A DNA stretch of 64,000 nt from the NCBI GenBank assembly GCA_036960305.1, contig JBALWA010000016.1, forward strand, positions 1 to 64,000. Direction: 5' to 3'. The position numbers were made by a program, and so were the translations under genes. This document shows positions 7,399 to 15,302 of the stretch, piece after piece. The notes beneath the pieces were generated by a model that did no database searches, was not told where the DNA came from, and saw nothing but the letters and a program-made list of their open reading frames with translations. Origin of the DNA: JBALVT01 sp036960305. GTDB lineage: Bacteria; Pseudomonadota; Gammaproteobacteria; Pseudomonadales; Halieaceae. How positions within the stretch are numbered: position 1 is the stretch's first letter; every line of letters starts with the position of its first letter.

Positions 7399-9087
7399 GA
7401 GGGTGTGTGAAAATCCGCGTTCCTCTCACCAATCGTGCAAATAGACCTGCTGCGTCCCTTCAGGGTCAATCGGTGACGATCTCAGCGACCCCAAACTGCC
7501 GATGAAATCTGCTACCTTTTTTTCCCACCATTGGTGTAGCGACTGATCTGGCCGTGTAACAGGCGAAAATTAGGGTTAAACTGGCACTCAGCCTCGTATC
7601 GCCCCAATGAGCGGCGCAACCCCCATAATGCTCATAATTCGCCGCAGATTGTAAGCGAGAACGTGAAGACTCATCTCCGTTCGAGCATTCTTGAACCGCT
7701 TCATCAGAAAGTGCGATGAGCCCATCCAGGCCTTTAACGTTCCAAAGGGATGCTCCACTGTCTGAGCCCGTACTTTCATTGCGTCCGGTCTACTGCGCAA
7801 CTCCTGGGCCATTTCATCCAGTAGCCCCTCGTGTTCCCAGCGCCGTACCCGGCGCTCTTTGCCTTTGGTGCATTGGATTTTTAATTTGCAATCCCGGCAC
7901 ACCAGTGTCGAAGCGTAATAGGCACGGATCGTCATACCCTTCTCAATCGAACTGTGCCGCCTTGCTAATATTTCACCCCCCGGGCATGTGTACTGATCCG
8001 CCACACTCTCGTATCAGAAATCTTGTTTATCAAATAACCCGGCTGCTTTATTGTTCGAGGTCAGCGGCTTAGGCACAAGCACTTTGACGCCATCCAGATA
8101 ACACGCCCGTATTTCTTCACCATTGTAATAACCCCGGTCGGCGAGCACCGTGAGTTCATCACTCTGCACCGCCTGCTGCGCAAGTTCTGCCATCGAAGAA
8201 AGTTGGCCCCTGTCGCTCGGCTCGTTAGTAACCTCGTGCACCACGATCAGCTTGTGTTCAGTGTCCACCGCCGTCTGTACGTTGTAGCAAACCTGGGTAC
8301 CCATACCACTTTTCTTCATCGAGCGTGAATCGGGATCAGTCTCTGAGATTTCTTTATCTGGATGCGTGTGTACCTCACGCTCTCGCTGTTTTAAGAGTTC
8401 CATCTCCACTTTAAGCGAAGCGATTTTCTCCTTGAATTCCGGCACCTTCATATAACGAGCCGAAGGCTCATCGTTATCGGCCTCATCGAGCAAGGACAAG
8501 TACCGTTCAATGTGTTTATCCATCTTGGCGATACGGTGCTTCATACTGCCTCGCGTATCGTTCCTGGCTTTGCTGTTTACCGCTTTGAATTTACTGCCGT
8601 CGATCGCAACAGTCGCTTGCGTAAACAACTCAAGGCCGCGGCACAACTCAATGAACTCTCTGCATACCCGACGTATGCCCTTGCCGTTGTCCTTCCTGAA
8701 ATCCGCAATCGTCTTAAAATCTGGCATCAACCGACCGGTGAGCCACATCATCTCAACATTGCGCTGGGTCTCCCGCTCCAGTCGGCAAGAAGACTGAACC
8801 CGATTGAGATAATCGTAGACATAGATTTTTAGCAGTGTTGCCGGATGGTAACTGGGGCGGCCGGTGACTTGCGGTTGAACACGTTCGAAACCCAGGCTGG
8901 CCAGATCCAGTTCATCGACGAAGACATCAATGACCCTGACGGGGTTGTCTTCAGCGATGTATTCGTCGAGTCGCTCGGGGAATAAAGTACTTTGGGTCGG
9001 TCTTCACCTTCAACAAAACGCTTCATACCAATCTCAATAAACCGCGACAGTGTTATTGTATCTTGTGTCGCGTTTTCACACACCCTC
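7399..9087 (-). mobile_element. IS1182-family insertion sequence inserted in a hairpin
   Basis: The element spans 1689 bases. It is bounded by GAGGGTGTGTGAAAA (7399-7413) and TTTTCACACACCCTC (9073-9087), perfect 15-base inverted repeats. ACGA flanks both ends (7395-7398 and 9088-9091), a likely 4-base target duplication. Removing the element rejoins CTAATGGCCGCTAT with ATAGCAGCCATTAG, a 14-base stem (13 matches), so it landed in the loop of a palindrome. Its single transposase gene is dead, so the copy could move only with help from another copy. Confidence 0.9.
7588..9026 (-). pseudogene. IS1182-family transposase, frameshifted and with a stop
   Basis: Joined across its lesions the frame encodes about 479 residues, the usual length for IS1182/IS5-type DDE transposases. 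It starts MKRFVEGEDR and contains the N-terminal domain with YVYDYLNRVQSSRRLERETQ-like sequence, TVAIDGSKFKAVNS (first catalytic Asp), LTVLADRGYYNGEE (second Asp), and a cysteine-rich domain plus VEHPFGTLKAWMG (catalytic Glu) near the end. One base is missing near 8996-9000 (codons after EGEDR), and a TGA at 8014-8016 replaces what is normally Arg after DKQDF. Both are single-base lesions, so inactivation is recent. Confidence 0.9.
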
Positions 9088-9141
9088 ACGACATAGCAGC
9101 CATTAGACTATAGCTGAAAACACCTCAAAGCGGACATTAGA

Positions 9142-9636
9142 TTAGTATGCACCCTGAGAATAGGTGAGTTCATAGCTATGTGAATAAACCTCGAATATAA
9201 GGCCAAAGGGGTCTTCGACATAGCACATTCTGTAGGGCTTCTCTCCAGGATAATATTCACGGATAGGCATTCGCTGTTTGCCGCCATATTCCACGATTTT
9301 TGCTACCAATCCTTCAATATCAGGGTCTTGAACACAAAAGTGAAAAGTGCTCGTCTTCCAATATTCGAAGTCTTTTGGGGTCTCGTTATTTTTAAATTCG
9401 AACATTTCAACGCCGATTTTATCGCCAGTAGACATATGTGCAATCTTGAAAGACCCCCAGCCTTTGCCAAATACATCGATACACATTTGGCCTATTGGGG
9501 TATCAGCCTCTTCTGTAATAACGGTAGGTTCCATTATGTGATACCAGCCCATAACATCACTGTAAAACTTCGCTGCTTTCTCTACATCAGGAACGGATAT
9601 TCCGATATGCGAGAACGTTCTTGGATAGGTACTCAT
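9142..9636 (-). CDS. VOC-superfamily (glyoxalase-type) protein, 164 aa
   Basis: The protein starts FSHIGISVPDVEKAAKFYSD and ends YVEDPFGLIFEVYSHSYE, the two hallmarks of the paired beta-alpha-beta-beta-beta vicinal-oxygen-chelate fold used by glyoxalases, extradiol dioxygenases and related metal enzymes. Candidate metal ligands are His in SHIGIS, Glu in GVEMFEF, His in STFHFCVQD and Glu in IFEVYSH. The substrate cannot be deduced. The ATG at 9636 has AAGGA seven bases upstream and starts at the usual position for the family. The IS1182 insertion lies just downstream. Confidence 0.85.
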   Translation of the reverse strand: MSTYPRTFSHIGISVPDVEKAAKFYSDVMGWYHIMEPTVITEEADTPIGQMCIDVFGKGWGSFKIAHMSTGDKIGVEMFEFKNNETPKDFEYWKTSTFHFCVQDPDIEGLVAKIVEYGGKQRMPIREYYPGEKPYRMCYVEDPFGLIFEVYSHSYELTYSQGAY

Positions 9637-9785
9637 AGGTATTCCTTGTGTTGGTAGTGAACAGGTGTCGTACAAAAACGCTCCGACGATAGAGCAGAAT
9701 CAGAGTTCCAATTAGAGTTTGATTTGAGTCGAAAGTAAACCCACAAAACGCTGTAGCCCAATAGTCCGCTTTCACGACACAACGG

Positions 9786-9908
9786 TCATTCTGTCTTGGG
9801 GTGTCTGACGCTCCACATGAACCATAGGCTGGTGACCGCAAGCATAATGCCGAGGCACCAATAAATTTGCATCGAGTACCGCACATGAACGACAGGTTCT
9901 CCCAGCAT
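9786..9908 (-). CDS. Small 40-residue membrane protein or gene tail, second copy
   Basis: This frame gives 40 residues from an ATG at 9908: a short start, one hydrophobic stretch (YWCLGIMLAVTSLWFMW) and the tail SVRHPKTE. It matches the 40-residue frame at 394-516 in length, layout and tail, and the C-terminus of the membrane protein at 4593-5015. The frame is open further upstream to 9995, but no ribosome-binding site is convincing at either start. Downstream on the minus strand follows TGTCGTGAAAGCGGAC, also shared with the first copy. It is either a real small protein carried with a repeat or the tail of a broken gene. Confidence 0.4.
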   Translation of the reverse strand: MLGEPVVHVRYSMQIYWCLGIMLAVTSLWFMWSVRHPKTE

Positions 9909-10031
9909 CCCAGGCGAGGAACCGTGGCCCGACCTCGCGCGCGAATATCGGTGCCAGGGTCGGTTCCAGTGACGCCAGAGACCCCAAGTCTCCAAGTTGT
10001 TCCGGGGCCAGCATGCGCTCTATCTAGGTAA

Positions 10032-10094
10032 TCACTGATGTTCCTGCAGCATTGCGGTGAGCATGGCACACACAAAAAATGCGATAGGATTCAT
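10032..10094 (-). CDS. Possible 20-residue microprotein downstream of acyl-CoA dehydrogenase
   Basis: An ATG at 10094 follows AGAGGAAC, a fair ribosome-binding site, 18 bases after the stop of the acyl-CoA dehydrogenase gene. The 20-residue product is hydrophobic in the middle (IAFFVCAMLTAML). It may be the truncated start of a lost exported protein. Support is limited to the start signal and the position. Confidence 0.25.
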   Translation of the reverse strand: MNPIAFFVCAMLTAMLQEHQ

Positions 10095-10111
10095 CTTTGT
10101 TCCTCTGTTGA

Positions 10112-11326
10112 CTAGCCGTTAAGTTCGCGCGCAGTCAGTTTGCCCAGCTGGGACATGTGCACCTCATCGGGGCCATCGGCAATACGTGAGAACCGCGCCA
10201 GGGTAAATACCTCGGGAATCAGGGTGTCCTGGCACACACCCATGCCTCCGAACACCTGCATGGCGCGATCGGCCACCTGCTGTGCCATGTTGGGTGCGAC
10301 GATCTTGACCATAGAGATATAGGGTATCGCCGCTTTCATACCCTGGGTGTCCATCACGTGAGCGGCCTGCTGGGTCAGCAATCGGGCCTGCTCGATATCA
10401 CAGCGACAGCGGGCAATCTCATGTTGTACGCTGGTTTTCTTGATCAGCTTCTCGCCGAAAGCCACGCGCTCTTCTGATCGCGCGCACATCAACTCCAGGC
10501 AACGCTGGGACAGGCCTACCAGACCCATGGCGTACTGGAATCGGCCGGGGCCGAGTCGGCCCTGGGCAATTTCGAAGCCGCAGCCCTCACCCTTAATCAT
10601 ATTGCTCACTGGTACACGCACATTGTCGAACAGGAATTCCGCTTCACCTCCGGGTGAGTGGAGGTTGTCGAACACACGCAGTTCTCGCACCAGCTTCACC
10701 CCCGGGGTGTCGCGGGGTACGAGAATAGTGGAGTGCTGGCGGTGACGGTCGTTCTCCGGGTTGGATTTACCCATCACCAGCATGATTTTACAGCGCGGAT
10801 TAACCGCATTGGTAGTCCACCACTTGCGACCGTTGAGCACATATTCGTCGCCGTCGCGGACAATCTCCAGCTCCATATTAGTGGCATCGGAAGACGCGAC
10901 CTGGGGTTCGGTCATAGCGTAGGCGCTGCGAATTTCACCCGCCAGCAGCGGCTTCAACCACTGCTCTTGTTGCTCTTGTGTACCGTACTTCGCCAGCACC
11001 TCCATATTGCCGCGGTCGGGCGCGTTGCAATTGAATACCGCCTGGGCCCAGATCACCTTGCTCATGGTTTCGAACAGCGGCGCAATTTCCACGTTGGTCA
11101 GGCCCGGGCTCCAGGGCTCATACTCGTGAGGGAGGAAAAGGTTCCACAGGCCCTCTGCCTTGGCCAACTCACGCAACTCGTCAAACCAGGGAGGCGTCTC
11201 CCAGAGATTGTCCTGGTTGAGAGTCCATTCGTTCCAGTCGTGCTCGCGGGGATAGACATGCTCCTCCATGAACGCTTCCAGTTTAGCGTTCAGCACCATC
11301 ACTTTTTCGCTTACTTCAAATCCCAT
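10112..11326 (-). CDS. Acyl-CoA dehydrogenase family protein, 404 aa
   Basis: A full-length flavin-dependent acyl-CoA dehydrogenase of the ACAD11-like branch, which oxidises the alpha-beta bond of acyl-CoA thioesters in beta-oxidation and related pathways in the cytoplasm. Visible signatures are YAMTEPQVASSDATNM (substrate and FAD contact, around residues 136-151), GRKWWTTNA (around 168-176), the FAD-binding segment around VFGGMG and the C-terminal IADGPDEVHMSQLGKL. The usual four parts (alpha N-domain, beta-barrel, alpha C-domain) are all present. The ATG at 11326 has GGAG about eight bases upstream, overlapping the stop of the preceding GST-like fragment. The true substrate is not evident. 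Confidence 0.93.
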   Translation of the reverse strand: MGFEVSEKVMVLNAKLEAFMEEHVYPREHDWNEWTLNQDNLWETPPWFDELRELAKAEGLWNLFLPHEYEPWSPGLTNVEIAPLFETMSKVIWAQAVFNCNAPDRGNMEVLAKYGTQEQQEQWLKPLLAGEIRSAYAMTEPQVASSDATNMELEIVRDGDEYVLNGRKWWTTNAVNPRCKIMLVMGKSNPENDRHRQHSTILVPRDTPGVKLVRELRVFDNLHSPGGEAEFLFDNVRVPVSNMIKGEGCGFEIAQGRLGPGRFQYAMGLVGLSQRCLELMCARSEERVAFGEKLIKKTSVQHEIARCRCDIEQARLLTQQAAHVMDTQGMKAAIPYISMVKIVAPNMAQQVADRAMQVFGGMGVCQDTLIPEVFTLARFSRIADGPDEVHMSQLGKLTARELNG

Positions 11327-11337
11327 GTTCGTTCTCC

Positions 11338-11523
11338 TCAGTCTGTATAGCGGGAGGTCAAGCCCTGCACCGCTTCGTAAAATCCATTAACGGTATCCTG
11401 CACGATTGTCATTAAGACACGGAAAGCATCGCTTCCACGCCGGTAGCGCTGCAGTGCCACCATTTTCTGGGTATAGGGCGAGGATGTGTGCCCCACCAAG
11501 CGGATCGGTTGCTGTGCCGTCAT
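11338..11523 (-). pseudogene. Truncated glutathione S-transferase-like protein
   Basis: The first 24 residues (QPIRLVGHTSSPYTQKMVAL) are the thioredoxin-fold start of glutathione S-transferase-like proteins, including the Ser-Pro-Tyr active-site region, but the frame ends after 61 residues where about 250 would be expected. The remainder (RVLMTIVQDTVNGFYEAVQG) does not look like a GST C-terminus, so an internal deletion has probably joined two ends. It keeps a good ribosome-binding site, is 11 bases upstream of the acyl-CoA dehydrogenase gene, and may still be translated as a leader that couples to it. Confidence 0.6.
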
Positions 11524-11678
11524 ATACACTCTTTCTCTATCTCAACTGAAATTAGCGGGCCATAGCGCGCTCACGCTACCCAAAATATATTGACACGATT
11601 ACTGTCATTATGTAAAGCTACCTCTGCAATAAATCGGGCATATGCGCGCGGCACCCGATACAAACAGGAGTATTACCC

Positions 11679-11810
11679 ATGTCCCCCCCGAACCAAACTC
11701 TGGCTTGTACCGGCCCTGCTCTACGCTGCCTTTTTCTATTGGCAGTGACCGCACTGATCGACAGCGTCAGGATGTCCAAAAAACAGGGACAGGCCACCGT
11801 TAAAAATTGA
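11679..11810 (+). CDS. Possible 43-residue membrane protein
   Basis: An ATG at 11679 follows AGGAG at a spacing of eight and opens a 43-codon frame with one hydrophobic segment (ALRCLFLLAVTALI) and a basic, Lys-rich tail (SKKQGQATVKN). It runs convergently toward the end of the sulfatase gene. Layout (short polar start, one membrane segment, basic tail) resembles the 40-residue frames at 394 and 9786, but the tail sequence differs. It is too short for any homology call; support rests on the start signal and the composition. Confidence 0.4.
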   Translation: MSPPNQTLACTGPALRCLFLLAVTALIDSVRMSKKQGQATVKN

Positions 11811-11837
11811 CGCCTGTCGCTAGTTTCTTCGCTGCTC

Positions 11838-13517
11838 TTAGTTCGGCGTGTAGACATACTCGTCGCCCTCAACAAACTTCTCGGCCAGGGTCTTGTCGAC
11901 CATCACCGGCATTTGCATAGTAGACTCATACAGCGGCCCGCGAGAGCTGGCCTGGTGCGCCGCCAGCAGTGCGCTTAATTGTTTGAGTTTGTCTGGGTGG
12001 CTGGCGGCCAGATTATTCTGCTCGGTGGGATCCTCCGCCAGGTTATACAGCCATTTCTGCATGCCATCAGTGGGGCGATCGTTAAGCTGTAGTTTCCAGT
12101 CACCATGGCGCACCACCTGGTAGTGGCCATTCTGCCAAAATAGCGTTTCACGGTTCCAGTCGTCGGCCCCCTCTCCCATGGCGAGCGGCAACAGGTCGAC
12201 GCCGTCAATCGCTACGCCCACAGGCATTGCTGCACCAGCCGCCGCTGCCAGAGTAGGCATCATGTCGATATGAGCCACCGGGTTTTCCACGGTCGTGCCA
12301 GATGCAATTTTCGCCGGCCATTTGACAAACATTGGCACCCGGATGCCACCTTCAAACATGGTGATTTTCCAGCCGCGATAGGGGCTGTTCACATCATCAA
12401 TACCAATGTAACCCGGGCCACCGTTATCGCTGGTAAATACCACCATGGTGTTGTCGGCCAGACCCTCTGCCTCCAGCGTTTCCATAATGCGCTCAACGCT
12501 GCGATCCAAAGCGCGAACCATGGCCGCGTAAACCCGTTGACGGTGGGGCTTGATATCGCCCACCGCCTCATAGTCCTCGCGGGTGGCCTGCAGTGGTGTA
12601 TGCGTTCCCCAATGGGCCAGGTAAAGGAAGAACGGTCGGTTCTTATTGGCCTTAATCACCTTGATAGATTCATCCGTCCAGTAGTCAGTCAGGTAGCCGC
12701 CGGGCTTGAACCGGTCCTGATCGCCCGAGTTGAATGAGTTAGCGTAGTTCAACCGCGCCCAAAGAAATTGATCAATAGGGTCAAAAGACAACCTGGCATT
12801 AACTACATCAGGATCGTCTTCTGGAAGATATAGTCCGCTCGCCATCAGCAAACTGTCGTCAAATCCCTGCTGGTGAGGCGCCATTCCATTCGCGCGACCA
12901 AGATGCCACTTGCCGATATGTGCGGTGTAGTAACCTTTGCCCTTCAATATCTCAGCAATCGTAAACTCGGATGCAGGGAGGCCCTTCAGCTTATAGGGTG
13001 GCTGAGTGGCTTCCAGGGCCTCGTCGTAAAAACCGGGCGGCAGATTATTATCCATGTCCGCCGTTATCCTGGTGACCATCTTCCCCATACCTGAAGGCGT
13101 GGGCGTAAACTCAAACCCGGTTCGCGTAGGGTAACGTCCGGTCATCATCATGCCGCGAGATGGCGCGCAAGTACTGGCACCGGAATAAGACTGGCTGAAC
13201 ACCGCGCCTTCGGCGGCGAGGCGATCAATGCCGGGGGTCTTGAGCCGACCACCTGCAACCCCTCCGCCAAACGTAGAGATATCGTTGTAGCCCAGGTCAT
13301 CGGCGACAATCAGAATGATGTTAGGCGGCTGCTCGCCTTCAATCACTGCCGGCTCGGCGGGCCCGTGCTGCCATGGAATTTTCCGATTTTCGGCTATTTC
13401 GTATTCGGTTGCAGATTTGTACTTGACCACCGCCAACAGAATGTCTGTACGCTTGACCCAGGCGATGCCACCACCGACCACGGCGACAACCAATAAAGAG
13501 ACCAGAAACTTTTTCAT
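11838..13517 (-). CDS. Membrane-anchored sulfatase (arylsulfatase type), 559 aa
   Basis: A type-I sulfatase that hydrolyses a sulfate ester. The formylglycine signature is C117-A-P119-S-R121-G, where the Cys is converted to the catalytic formylglycine. Metal ligands come from IILIVADDLGYND (two Asp, residues around 65-78) and VVFTSDNGGPGY (Asp-Asn, around 360). GKWHLG at the middle is the usual sulfate-contacting Lys-His motif. A hydrophobic start of about 20 residues acts as signal peptide or anchor to the periplasm. GGAGGG lies upstream of the ATG, and the start overlaps by four bases the stop of a DUF1330-like fragment, so the genes are co-transcribed. The substrate is unknown; it need not be an aryl sulfate. 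A maturation enzyme is not seen in the window. Confidence 0.93.
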   Translation of the reverse strand: MKKFLVSLLVVAVVGGGIAWVKRTDILLAVVKYKSATEYEIAENRKIPWQHGPAEPAVIEGEQPPNIILIVADDLGYNDISTFGGGVAGGRLKTPGIDRLAAEGAVFSQSYSGASTCAPSRGMMMTGRYPTRTGFEFTPTPSGMGKMVTRITADMDNNLPPGFYDEALEATQPPYKLKGLPASEFTIAEILKGKGYYTAHIGKWHLGRANGMAPHQQGFDDSLLMASGLYLPEDDPDVVNARLSFDPIDQFLWARLNYANSFNSGDQDRFKPGGYLTDYWTDESIKVIKANKNRPFFLYLAHWGTHTPLQATREDYEAVGDIKPHRQRVYAAMVRALDRSVERIMETLEAEGLADNTMVVFTSDNGGPGYIGIDDVNSPYRGWKITMFEGGIRVPMFVKWPAKIASGTTVENPVAHIDMMPTLAAAAGAAMPVGVAIDGVDLLPLAMGEGADDWNRETLFWQNGHYQVVRHGDWKLQLNDRPTDGMQKWLYNLAEDPTEQNNLAASHPDKLKQLSALLAAHQASSRGPLYESTMQMPVMVDKTLAEKFVEGDEYVYTPN

Positions 13518-13729
13518 TGCAGCTTACCCTCCAGCCAATGGCCAGCAATCCCGGTGAGATCTGTTTCGCGGCCATCTTCAAACTCTGCATTTATTTTGAA
13601 TTTGAGCAGATTGACCATACAGATCGCGCCCTCGGCGCCGAGCTCCAGAAAGCCCTGTATCTGCTCTTTGTTGGGGTACACGTTGTTGATGACTTCAATC
13701 GATATTCCTCTACTCAAATTCGCATGCAT
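13514..13729 (-). pseudogene. Truncated DUF1330-domain protein
   Basis: The segment QIQGFLELGAEGAICMVNLL, then KFKINAEFEDGRETDLTG, is the N-terminal half of DUF1330 proteins (small ferredoxin-like fold, normally about 95-140 residues or duplicated). Directly after DLTG the frame runs into an unrelated end (IAGHWLEGKLQ), so the second half is missing. The start overlaps the previous stop (TAATG) and the end overlaps the sulfatase start by four bases. The reading frame is therefore still used for translational coupling, even if the product is not functional. Confidence 0.6.
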
Positions 13730-14370
13730 TAGCTCAAAACCAGTTGTAACAGCGCGGCGCCAAGTGCCAGCATCAGCGCAACCGTTACTCTTGGCGGTGC
13801 ATACAGGGCTGTCTGGGTTTGCGTTGGGAAAGCATAGGTCTGTTTCAAAGCAGCAATTTTGTATTTGTGAATCCCGTCAAAAGCCGGGTGGGTGATGGAA
13901 GCCTGCATAGCGTCCCGCCGCGATCGGTAACGAATCAGTCCCACCGCATGCCAACCTGGGTCCGCCGGCGTGTTCCAGGCGTCAATGTAGCCACCCACTG
14001 CACGCGTCATCAACACTGGATGCCCGGCACGCCGCAAAAACGTTTTCATCAAAGGTTTGAAATACGCTTGCACCAGTTCCTGCGCCTTCACACCCTCCCC
14101 CGTATCCGGGTGCGTCACCGGCGAGGGATTGAACTGGATCAGATTGACCATAATAAATTCCTTACCGTCATCCTGCTCCATAAACTGACGGACGACAGCG
14201 ATGTCTTGCTTATCCGCGCCGTCGGCGGCTCGCTGTTCCAGTATCTCGACAAAATGTGCAATCTCCTTATCAGTCAGCGGTTTCTTCACTCCGTCATACC
14301 ACAGGCGAAAGACAAGATAGGCCACCAGCGCCCCCCCCCAGATTGCAATCGTCACTGTCGCTATAACCAT
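13729..14370 (-). CDS. Membrane protein with DUF1330-like domain, 213 aa
   Basis: The chain starts with a transmembrane helix (VIATVTIAIWGGALVAYLVF), has a soluble DUF1330-like domain in the middle (FIMVNLIQFNPS around residues 70-82, then GWHAVGLIRYRSRRDAM, the usual second strand and helix), and ends with a second membrane helix (VALMLALGAALLQLVL). The soluble domain is probably between two anchors. The start at 14370 is chosen because GGAGAG lies six bases upstream. The next gene is again DUF1330-related, so a local duplication is likely. The function of the family is not established. Confidence 0.7.
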   Translation of the reverse strand: MVIATVTIAIWGGALVAYLVFRLWYDGVKKPLTDKEIAHFVEILEQRAADGADKQDIAVVRQFMEQDDGKEFIMVNLIQFNPSPVTHPDTGEGVKAQELVQAYFKPLMKTFLRRAGHPVLMTRAVGGYIDAWNTPADPGWHAVGLIRYRSRRDAMQASITHPAFDGIHKYKIAALKQTYAFPTQTQTALYAPPRVTVALMLALGAALLQLVLS

Positions 14371-14408
14371 ACAACTCTCCACCATTCAACTATTATTTGT
14401 CCATAGGC

Positions 14409-14522
14409 CTAGGCAGCAATATCAAGCGCAATGCTGGCCAGCGGACCTACCATGTCACCAACCTCGCGGGCAGACGCGTTGGAAGCATTACCCTGGGTTG
14501 CACGCTTGGCCACTGATGCCAT
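14409..14522 (-). CDS. Small 37-residue protein coupled to the upstream gene
   Basis: A 37-codon frame starts in a TGATG overlap with the stop of the gene at 14522-15226, the usual sign of translational coupling. The product (it includes VAKRATQGNASNASAREVGD and a C-terminal hydrophobic ALDIAA) is not recognised. It could be a small working protein or the remaining end of a deleted gene in this operon, where other members are also truncated. Confidence 0.45.
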   Translation of the reverse strand: MASVAKRATQGNASNASAREVGDMVGPLASIALDIAA

Positions 14523-15226
14523 CACGAACCCTCGCTGCCAAAAAATGAATATCGCTTGCCCCTGGGTTGGGGCGCCCTGTGCTCCTCGGGCAGGGTGCAG
14601 ATCCTGTCCATATGAGTGTTACTACCATCGGCATACTCCCACACCAGCTGTTCGCCATCCATATAGCGTTTAACCACTACCGGGCCCCAACCAAAAGCAT
14701 GAAAATCCAGCACCTCGTCATTCCAAATCATGCTGGCTGAGGTGCGCATGCAATACTCGTTGTCGCCAGCAGTGAACAGCACTGAACCCTCGGTGTCGTC
14801 ACTATTGAGGCCCGCCGTACTGTTGGGGCCATAGTCGTGAATGATTCCACTGGAAGTCACTACGACACGGCTGCCGCACTGCTCCACCCGTTCCACGTGA
14901 CCCTTGTGACCTCCCTCGACGCCAAACCAAAGGCCCCGGATATCATCGGCGCCCTCTGGCAGAGGCTCGGTGCACTGGGCCAGGATCGGCAGGGGGAAAT
15001 GCGAGTAACCGCACCCCGGCGTGTTGCCTTTGGGTATATCTGCGGCCAGTTTGCCGTTGCCATCAAGCGTTGGCAGATCACAATAATTGAGGGTACTGCC
15101 GTCACCCGCCAGGGTAGCGGGATCCGTGGTCAGTGGCGGCCGTGAAGAAAAGTATCCCAGCCAGAACAGAAACAGGAATAGACATAGCGGCACCACGACA
15201 AGGGCGGCGAGTATCTTTTTTATCAT
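14522..15226 (-). CDS. Membrane-anchored protein of unknown function, 234 aa
   Basis: A single N-terminal membrane helix (ILAALVVVPLCLFLFLFWLG) precedes a soluble domain with six or more cysteines spaced through it (TLNYCDLPTL, PGCGYSHF, AQCTEP, EQCGSR, EYCMRT, RICTLP), suggesting disulfides in the periplasm. WFGVEGGHKGHVERVEQCGS, about residues 100-120, reads like a beta-sheet domain of lipocalin-like proteins, but I cannot assign a family. The ATG at 15226 is preferred because the membrane helix starts there. It is 25 bases beyond the next gene upstream and likely in the same operon as the dehalogenase at 15303-16304. Confidence 0.75.
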   Translation of the reverse strand: MIKKILAALVVVPLCLFLFLFWLGYFSSRPPLTTDPATLAGDGSTLNYCDLPTLDGNGKLAADIPKGNTPGCGYSHFPLPILAQCTEPLPEGADDIRGLWFGVEGGHKGHVERVEQCGSRVVVTSSGIIHDYGPNSTAGLNSDDTEGSVLFTAGDNEYCMRTSASMIWNDEVLDFHAFGWGPVVVKRYMDGEQLVWEYADGSNTHMDRICTLPEEHRAPQPRGKRYSFFGSEGS

Positions 15227-15302
15227 AGAACTGTGTCCCACTTTAACCCGCCACCAAGTCGTCAGCCATGGACTCAAACAAGGTTTGCCTAATAGTCATA
15301 AA

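Noticed and set aside
9587..10075. 162-codon minus-strand frame over the VOC gene start
   Set aside because: It overlaps the VOC gene in another frame and has no recognisable motif; only the small frame at 9786-9908 has support by similarity.
11618..11875. 85-codon minus-strand frame after the sulfatase gene
   Set aside because: It lies opposite the better-supported 43-residue plus-strand frame and has no start signal.
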